A stretch of 9,948 nucleotides of DNA from Desulfurobacteriaceae bacterium (GTDB lineage: Bacteria; Aquificota; Aquificia; Desulfurobacteriales; Desulfurobacteriaceae). Location of the stretch: positions 1 through 9,948 of the forward strand of contig JAMOPR010000199.1 of assembly GCA_027064485.1 (NCBI GenBank), in the 5' to 3' direction. This document shows positions 6,473 to 9,948 of the stretch, one piece after another (position 1 is the first letter of the stretch; every line of letters begins with the position of its first letter). Position numbers and translations under genes: made by a program. The notes beneath the pieces are model-generated. The model had not been told where the DNA came from and did no database searches. It saw only the letters and a list, made by a program, of their open reading frames with translations.

Positions 6473-6501
6473 TTCACTTTTTCCTATTTTTTCTTTATAC
6501 T
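6473..6501 (+). promoter_or_regulatory. Sigma-70-type promoter of the HTH-pilB-DUF190-aroD operon
   Basis: TTCACT (6473-6478, four of six) and TATACT (6496-6501, five of six) are separated by 17 bp. Transcription should start near 6508, giving a leader of about 23 bases that carries AGGAGGGG before the ATG at 6531. The -35 box lies nine bases from the -35 box of the divergent zinc-ribbon promoter. Confidence 0.6.
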
Positions 6502-6530
6502 GGAATTAAACCACCGGAAAGGAGGGGATT

Positions 6531-7148
6531 ATGGTAATCCAGATTGAGCCGAAAGAGGTAGATTACGATACTTTAGCCTTAAGAGTTTTCCTTAAAGCTC
6601 TTGAAATCATAGGCGGTCCGAGAAAGCTGTTTGAGTATAGAAATCTTACGTGGATACCGAGTTTGATGGAAGCTGCTTATGCGATTGTTCTGAAAGAAGA
6701 AGGAATGAAAACTGAAGATGAAATAGCGGAGTTTATAGGCATTACCAAGCAAACTGTAAGGAACATGCTTTCTGCTGACCCTGAGCTTGTTCTAATGAAG
6801 CTTCAAGGAGAGCTTGAGAGTAAAGATGTAAAAGTTCATACTGCCGGTGGGTTAGCAAAGCTTGCTTATGAAGAAGTTAAAAAAGGTAATGACTACGTTC
6901 CTTTTGTAATGGCTGTTTGCGATACGTTTGTTAACAAAGTTTTGGGCATAGCTTGGCCCGTAGAAGTTTTAACGGCTATAAAAGGTATGTGTTTTCCAAT
7001 TGAAGAATCCCAAAAAGAGGAGCTTGCAAGCCGTCTTGCAGGAATTAGGGTAAAAGACATTCCGGCAACTGCTCTTGTTGAAAAGCTTGAATTTCCCATA
7101 AAAAATCCTGCTGACCTTCTCCACAAACTGTCGAAAGCAGCGGGTTAG
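6531..7148 (+). CDS. Helix-turn-helix protein, probable transcriptional regulator
   Basis: The 205-residue protein has one clear helix-turn-helix near residues 52-80 (KTEDEIAEFIGITKQTVRNML), where IGITKQTVRNML reads as turn plus recognition helix. The region before it (LMEAAYAIVLKEEG) is helical and reminds me of the 'near-KaiC' probable regulatory domain seen in archaea and some thermophilic bacteria; this is recollection, not a search result. The rest (90-205) is a mostly helical domain with no motif I recognise and could sense a ligand or partner. No membrane segment is visible. AGGAGGGG lies four to five bases before the ATG. It is first in the operon, nine bases before pilB, with dyads upstream, so control of its own operon and perhaps of the zinc-ribbon gene is a reasonable inference. 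No KaiC-like gene lies nearby in the window. Confidence 0.7.
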   Translation: MVIQIEPKEVDYDTLALRVFLKALEIIGGPRKLFEYRNLTWIPSLMEAAYAIVLKEEGMKTEDEIAEFIGITKQTVRNMLSADPELVLMKLQGELESKDVKVHTAGGLAKLAYEEVKKGNDYVPFVMAVCDTFVNKVLGIAWPVEVLTAIKGMCFPIEESQKEELASRLAGIRVKDIPATALVEKLEFPIKNPADLLHKLSKAAG

Positions 7149-7157
7149 GGAGAGCAG

Positions 7158-8867
7158 ATGCAAACTTTAGATGAACAGAAATTATGGGAATTCATTTCCC
7201 AAAAGTTCAATTTGCCTTTGGATTTTTTCAAAAGAGAGAAAGACTGGCAGAAAGCCCTTGTAGAATCTGGAAAGGTAACAGAGGAGCAGTTATTGGCTGT
7301 TCTGTCTGAATTTTTTGACGTTCCCTACGTTGACTTAAGAGAGGTTAATATACCTGAGGAGCTGGTAAAAATAATTCCACGGGACACAGCGGAAAAAACT
7401 TTAATTGTTCCCTTTGCCCGTTCTGGTCCTACTCTGAAAGTTGCTATGAAAGACCCTTCCGATGTTCAGGTTAGAGAAAAAATAAGATTCAACACAGGTT
7501 ACAGGATTCAGCCGTTTGTTGCTCTTGATTTCAGAATAAAGGAGAAGCTTGAGGAGATTTACGGAAAAGCAGAAGAGGAATTCTTTTCACGGATAACCCA
7601 AGAAATATTCCAAGAATCTCCCAAAGAAGAGATTCCTGAGCTACAGGACGTTATTTCTAAGTCGCAGGTTCTTTCTCTTGACGATTTGAAGCAGTTAGCC
7701 ACGCAAGCTCCCGTTGTTAAGTTGGTAAACGCCATTATACTGGAAGCTTTAAAAAGGGGGGCTTCAGACATTCACGTAGAACCGTTTGAAAAGGAGCTTC
7801 GAATTAGATACAGGATAGATGGTGTTCTTCACGTTGTCGCAAGATATCAACCGGAAATAAAGGATGCCGTTGTTGCCCGTTTCAAAGTTTTGAGCAATAT
7901 GGACATAGCAGAGAAGCGTTTGCCCCAGGACGGTAGAATGAGGGCGCGCTTTAAGGGAAGGGATATCGACTTCAGAGTTTCCACCGTTCCGACGATTTAC
8001 GGAGAAAAGGTTGTTCTTAGGATACTGGATAAAGGTGGTTTAAAACTTGACTTATCCGAGTTGGGACTTGAAGACAGAGAATATGAGCTGCTGAAAAAGG
8101 CAATTTTCTCTCCTTACGGTATGGTGCTTGTGACCGGTCCTACTGGTTCTGGTAAAACGACTACTCTTTACTCTTCGCTTTTAACTGTTAACACTCCAGA
8201 AGTTAACATAATGACCGTTGAAGACCCTGTAGAATACAACCTCTACGGAATAAATCAGGTTCAAGTTAAACCTGAAATAGGTTTGACGTTTGCAAGAGCT
8301 TTGAGAGCTTTCTTAAGACAAGACCCGGACATTATAATGGTTGGAGAGATAAGAGATACAGAAACTGCAGAAATAGCTATTGAGGCAGCACTTACAGGAC
8401 ACCTCGTTTTTTCTACCCTTCACACCAATGATGCTCCCAGCACTGTTACCCGTTTGATTGATATGGGGATTGAGAACTTTTTAGTTTCTTCTTCTATTAT
8501 TCTGGTCATAGCTCAAAGGCTTGCAAGGCGGATATGTCCATACTGTAAGGAAGAATTTGCTTATCCTAAAGAAGTTTTGAAGGAGGTAGGCTTTTCTGAT
8601 GAAGAGATTTTGAGCTTAAAAACTTACCGTGGTAAGGGTTGTGAAAAATGCGATTATACAGGATATAAAGGAAGAGTGGCTCTTTATGAAGTTATGGAGA
8701 TGGTTTCTGAAATAAGAGATGCTGTAGTCAAGGGGAAAAATGCTGATGAGATTAGAAAGTTAGCTGTAAAGCACGGTATGAGAACCTTGAGAGAAGTGGG
8801 TAAAATAAAAGTATCTAAAGGAGTAACGACTCCGGAAGAAGTTTTAAGGGTTACGAGGAGATACTGA
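7158..8867 (+). CDS. pilB: Type IV pilus assembly ATPase (PilB/GspE family)
   Basis: The 569-residue secretion ATPase powers pilus extension or, in GspE relatives, type II secretion, as a cytoplasmic hexamer at the inner membrane. Residues 1-50 resemble an MshEN domain and about 51-130 a T2SSE N-domain; a linker leads to the motor. The motor motifs are intact: Asp box ASDIHVEPF (192-200), Walker A GPTGSGKT (317-324), Walker B region DPDIIMVGEIRD (379-390), His box GHLVFSTLHTND (404-415) and a tetracysteine zinc site C450/C453/C485/C488. The length and the YKGRVALYEVM segment favour PilB over GspE. The c-di-GMP-type RLG motif at the N-terminus is replaced (DWQ near residues 29-31). The start ATG follows an AGGGAG site that overlaps the upstream stop codon. 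No pilC, pilT or pilin gene lies in the window, so the assignment rests on the protein alone. Confidence 0.88.
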   Translation: MQTLDEQKLWEFISQKFNLPLDFFKREKDWQKALVESGKVTEEQLLAVLSEFFDVPYVDLREVNIPEELVKIIPRDTAEKTLIVPFARSGPTLKVAMKDPSDVQVREKIRFNTGYRIQPFVALDFRIKEKLEEIYGKAEEEFFSRITQEIFQESPKEEIPELQDVISKSQVLSLDDLKQLATQAPVVKLVNAIILEALKRGASDIHVEPFEKELRIRYRIDGVLHVVARYQPEIKDAVVARFKVLSNMDIAEKRLPQDGRMRARFKGRDIDFRVSTVPTIYGEKVVLRILDKGGLKLDLSELGLEDREYELLKKAIFSPYGMVLVTGPTGSGKTTTLYSSLLTVNTPEVNIMTVEDPVEYNLYGINQVQVKPEIGLTFARALRAFLRQDPDIIMVGEIRDTETAEIAIEAALTGHLVFSTLHTNDAPSTVTRLIDMGIENFLVSSSIILVIAQRLARRICPYCKEEFAYPKEVLKEVGFSDEEILSLKTYRGKGCEKCDYTGYKGRVALYEVMEMVSEIRDAVVKGKNADEIRKLAVKHGMRTLREVGKIKVSKGVTTPEEVLRVTRRY

Positions 8868-9208
8868 TGAAAGGATTAGCCGGTAAAAGGAAGTTGTTGA
8901 GGATTTTTATAAGCTCTGAAGATAAGTTTGAGGGAAAACCTTTGTGGGAGTACCTGTTAAAGCTTGTTAAAGAGAGGGGACTTGCTGGAGCTACAGTTTT
9001 TAAAGCTTCTGCTGGAATAGGGGCCCATTCTGAACTTAAAACTTTTACTGTTTGGAGGTTATCACAGGATTTACCAGTTGTTGTAGAAATAATAGATAGA
9101 GAGGAAAAGATAGAGGAGTTTATAAAAGTGATAGATGAAGTAATTGATGAAGGGCTTGTTGTTCTTCAGGATGTTGAAGTTATAGCTTACAGGCACAGGA
9201 GCAGCTGA
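8867..9208 (+). CDS. DUF190 family PII-like protein
   Basis: This 113-residue protein matches the DUF190 pattern: a start on LLRIFISSEDKFEGKPLWEYLL (10-31), then GLAGATVFKASAGIGAHSE (38-56), then LPVVVEIIDREEKIEEF (69-85) and a GLVVLQDVEVIAY end (96-108). The family folds like PII signalling proteins and probably forms trimers with ligand-binding clefts. Its role is not established, and members are often next to the fluoride channel gene crcB, which is absent here. ATG overlaps the pilB stop as TGATG, after a GAGGAG site, and its own stop overlaps the aroD start in the same way. Translation of the three genes is thus probably coupled. The usual phenylalanine in GFG is replaced by Ile51 (GIG). 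A sensory or regulatory role is inference only. Confidence 0.85.
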   Translation: MKGLAGKRKLLRIFISSEDKFEGKPLWEYLLKLVKERGLAGATVFKASAGIGAHSELKTFTVWRLSQDLPVVVEIIDREEKIEEFIKVIDEVIDEGLVVLQDVEVIAYRHRSS

Positions 9209-9915
9209 TGATAAGAATAGGAACTGTGGAGTTAGGAAGAAAACCGGTTATTATTCTTTCTTTGGATAGTGGAGAAGAAGAAAAACTTGACTACGCGAGG
9301 AGGTTAGGAGCAAAACTGATAGAAGTTAGAGGGGATTTAATTCTGGCTAAAGGTTTCACTTTATCTGGATTAAAGGAAATACTTGATTTAATCGGTGATT
9401 ACGGCTTTTATTCCGTTTTGACTTTGCGCCCTGAGTGGGAGAGAGGTAAGCTTAACTGCACAGAGAAAGAACGTTTGCAGTTGTTTGAGAAATTTATCAA
9501 CCATCCTGCTGTTGGTGCGGTGGATGTTGAATTGAGAGCTTCAATTCTTCCCAAAGTGCGAGAAATTGTTAGGAAAGAAAGGAAAGTTCTTATCGTTTCT
9601 TATCACGACTTTGAGGGAACTCCTCCTGAAAATGAAATTAAAGGGCTGTTTGAAAGAGCGATTGAATCGGGAGCCGATATAGTAAAGCTTGCTTTTTATG
9701 GTAATTCTTTGGGGGACGTTTCGAGAGTATGTTGTGTTATGAATACTATAAACTATCCCAAGATTTTCATGGTTATGGGAGCTTTAGGTAAAATGACGAG
9801 AGTGGTTGGATTTCACTTTGGTTCTCTTATGACTTACACCTTTGTAGGAAAACCCGTTGCACCTGGGCAGATACCGTTAGAAGAGTTGTCTGAACTTTTG
9901 TCTCGTTTTTATTAG
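9208..9915 (+). CDS. aroD: Type I 3-dehydroquinate dehydratase
   Basis: The 235-residue protein catalyses dehydration of 3-dehydroquinate to 3-dehydroshikimate, the third step of the shikimate route to aromatic amino acids. The type I catalytic residues are all present with the spacing of the E. coli enzyme: Glu39 and Arg41 (IEVRGD), Arg74 (TLRPEW), the base His133 (SYHDF), Schiff-base Lys160 (GADIVKLA), Arg198 (GKMTRVVGFHFGS) and Gln221 (APGQ). The length is typical of the short thermophile forms. AGGAG lies six bases before the ATG, which overlaps the DUF190 stop. It ends the visible operon with no hairpin after it. Finding a shikimate gene behind a pilus ATPase is unusual and probably reflects operon packing in a small genome. 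Confidence 0.92.
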   Translation: MIRIGTVELGRKPVIILSLDSGEEEKLDYARRLGAKLIEVRGDLILAKGFTLSGLKEILDLIGDYGFYSVLTLRPEWERGKLNCTEKERLQLFEKFINHPAVGAVDVELRASILPKVREIVRKERKVLIVSYHDFEGTPPENEIKGLFERAIESGADIVKLAFYGNSLGDVSRVCCVMNTINYPKIFMVMGALGKMTRVVGFHFGSLMTYTFVGKPVAPGQIPLEELSELLSRFY

Positions 9916-9925
9916 GTGCTATAAT
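9898..9925 (+). promoter_or_regulatory. Extended -10 promoter for the gene leaving the window
   Basis: TGCTATAAT (9917-9925) is a perfect extended -10 box. A TTGTCT (9898-9903, four of six) lies 16 bp upstream, inside the end of aroD. The predicted start is about 9932, one base before an ATG at 9933. Confidence 0.65.
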
Positions 9926-9932
9926 TTTTAAC

Positions 9933-9948
9933 ATGGATGTGAACGTTT
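9933..9948 (+). CDS. 5' end of an unidentified gene, possibly leaderless
   Basis: An ATG at 9933 opens a frame (M-D-V-N-V) that runs off the right edge. No ribosome binding site precedes it, but a perfect extended -10 box ends seven bases before, which would place the transcript start at the ATG. Only five codons are visible, so nothing can be said about the product. A later in-frame start at the GTG (9939) is possible. Confidence 0.35.

Noticed and set aside
6467..6501. TTGACC (6467-6472) as the -35 box for TATACT
   Set aside because: The spacer would be 23 bp. TTCACT at 6473 gives the standard 17 bp.
6531..8867. A KaiC-like partner for the HTH protein
   Set aside because: The adjacent ATPase has PilB Asp-box, His-box and tetracysteine motifs, not the KaiC/RecA arrangement.
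1..9948. CRISPR arrays, tRNA or rRNA genes, insertion sequences, phage or toxin-antitoxin genes
   Set aside because: No regularly spaced repeats, cloverleaf-like segments, transposase motifs or terminal inverted repeats were seen on reading both strands.

Overview
The window looks like chromosomal DNA of an AT-rich, thermophilic, LPS-bearing bacterium. The best guess is Aquificota, near Desulfurobacterium. This rests on the mix of genes, the Lys/Glu/Ile-rich proteins, strong GGAGG-type ribosome binding sites and very tight gene packing. It is an inference from style, not from a marker gene. No rRNA, tRNA, CRISPR, insertion sequence or phage gene is visible, and no gene-free stretch exceeds about 130 bases.

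Left half (1-6151): an envelope-polysaccharide locus. The 3' end of an unidentified + strand gene meets a three-gene minus-strand operon tail to tail. That operon, in transcription order, is a GT-B glycosyltransferase with a TTG start (3791-2685), a NodB-type polysaccharide deacetylase (2685-1882) and an MsbA-like lipid-flippase ABC transporter (1872-148). It is divergent, across only 31 bp, from a second family-4 glycosyltransferase (3823-4953), whose end overlaps a U32-family protein (TrhP/UbiU-like, 4940-6151). A plausible reading is that the two glycosyltransferases and the deacetylase build or trim the sugar part of LPS or a similar glycolipid, and MsbA flips the lipid-linked product across the inner membrane. 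The U32 protein, probably an Fe-S RNA-hydroxylation enzyme, seems to ride on the + strand transcript.

Middle (6152-6530): a small zinc-ribbon protein with a Gly/Arg/Trp tail lies on the minus strand. It ends in a hairpin and faces away from the right-hand operon. The 126 bp between the two start codons hold two recognisable back-to-back promoters and two dyads, the most regulation-like DNA in the window.

Right half (6531-9915): a compact + strand operon. It encodes a helix-turn-helix protein, a PilB-type type IV pilus extension ATPase with a degenerate N-terminal MshEN motif, a DUF190 PII-like protein, and type I 3-dehydroquinate dehydratase (AroD). pilB/DUF190 and DUF190/aroD overlap as TGATG, so they are probably translationally coupled. 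A perfect extended -10 box just after aroD drives a further gene that starts at 9933 and runs off the window, possibly leaderless.

I see no clear new defence or mobile system. The items most worth following up are the zinc-ribbon/HTH divergent control region, the Gly-Arg-Trp-tailed zinc ribbon, the G7/T6 tract in the LPS-type glycosyltransferase, and the DUF190-aroD coupling behind pilB.
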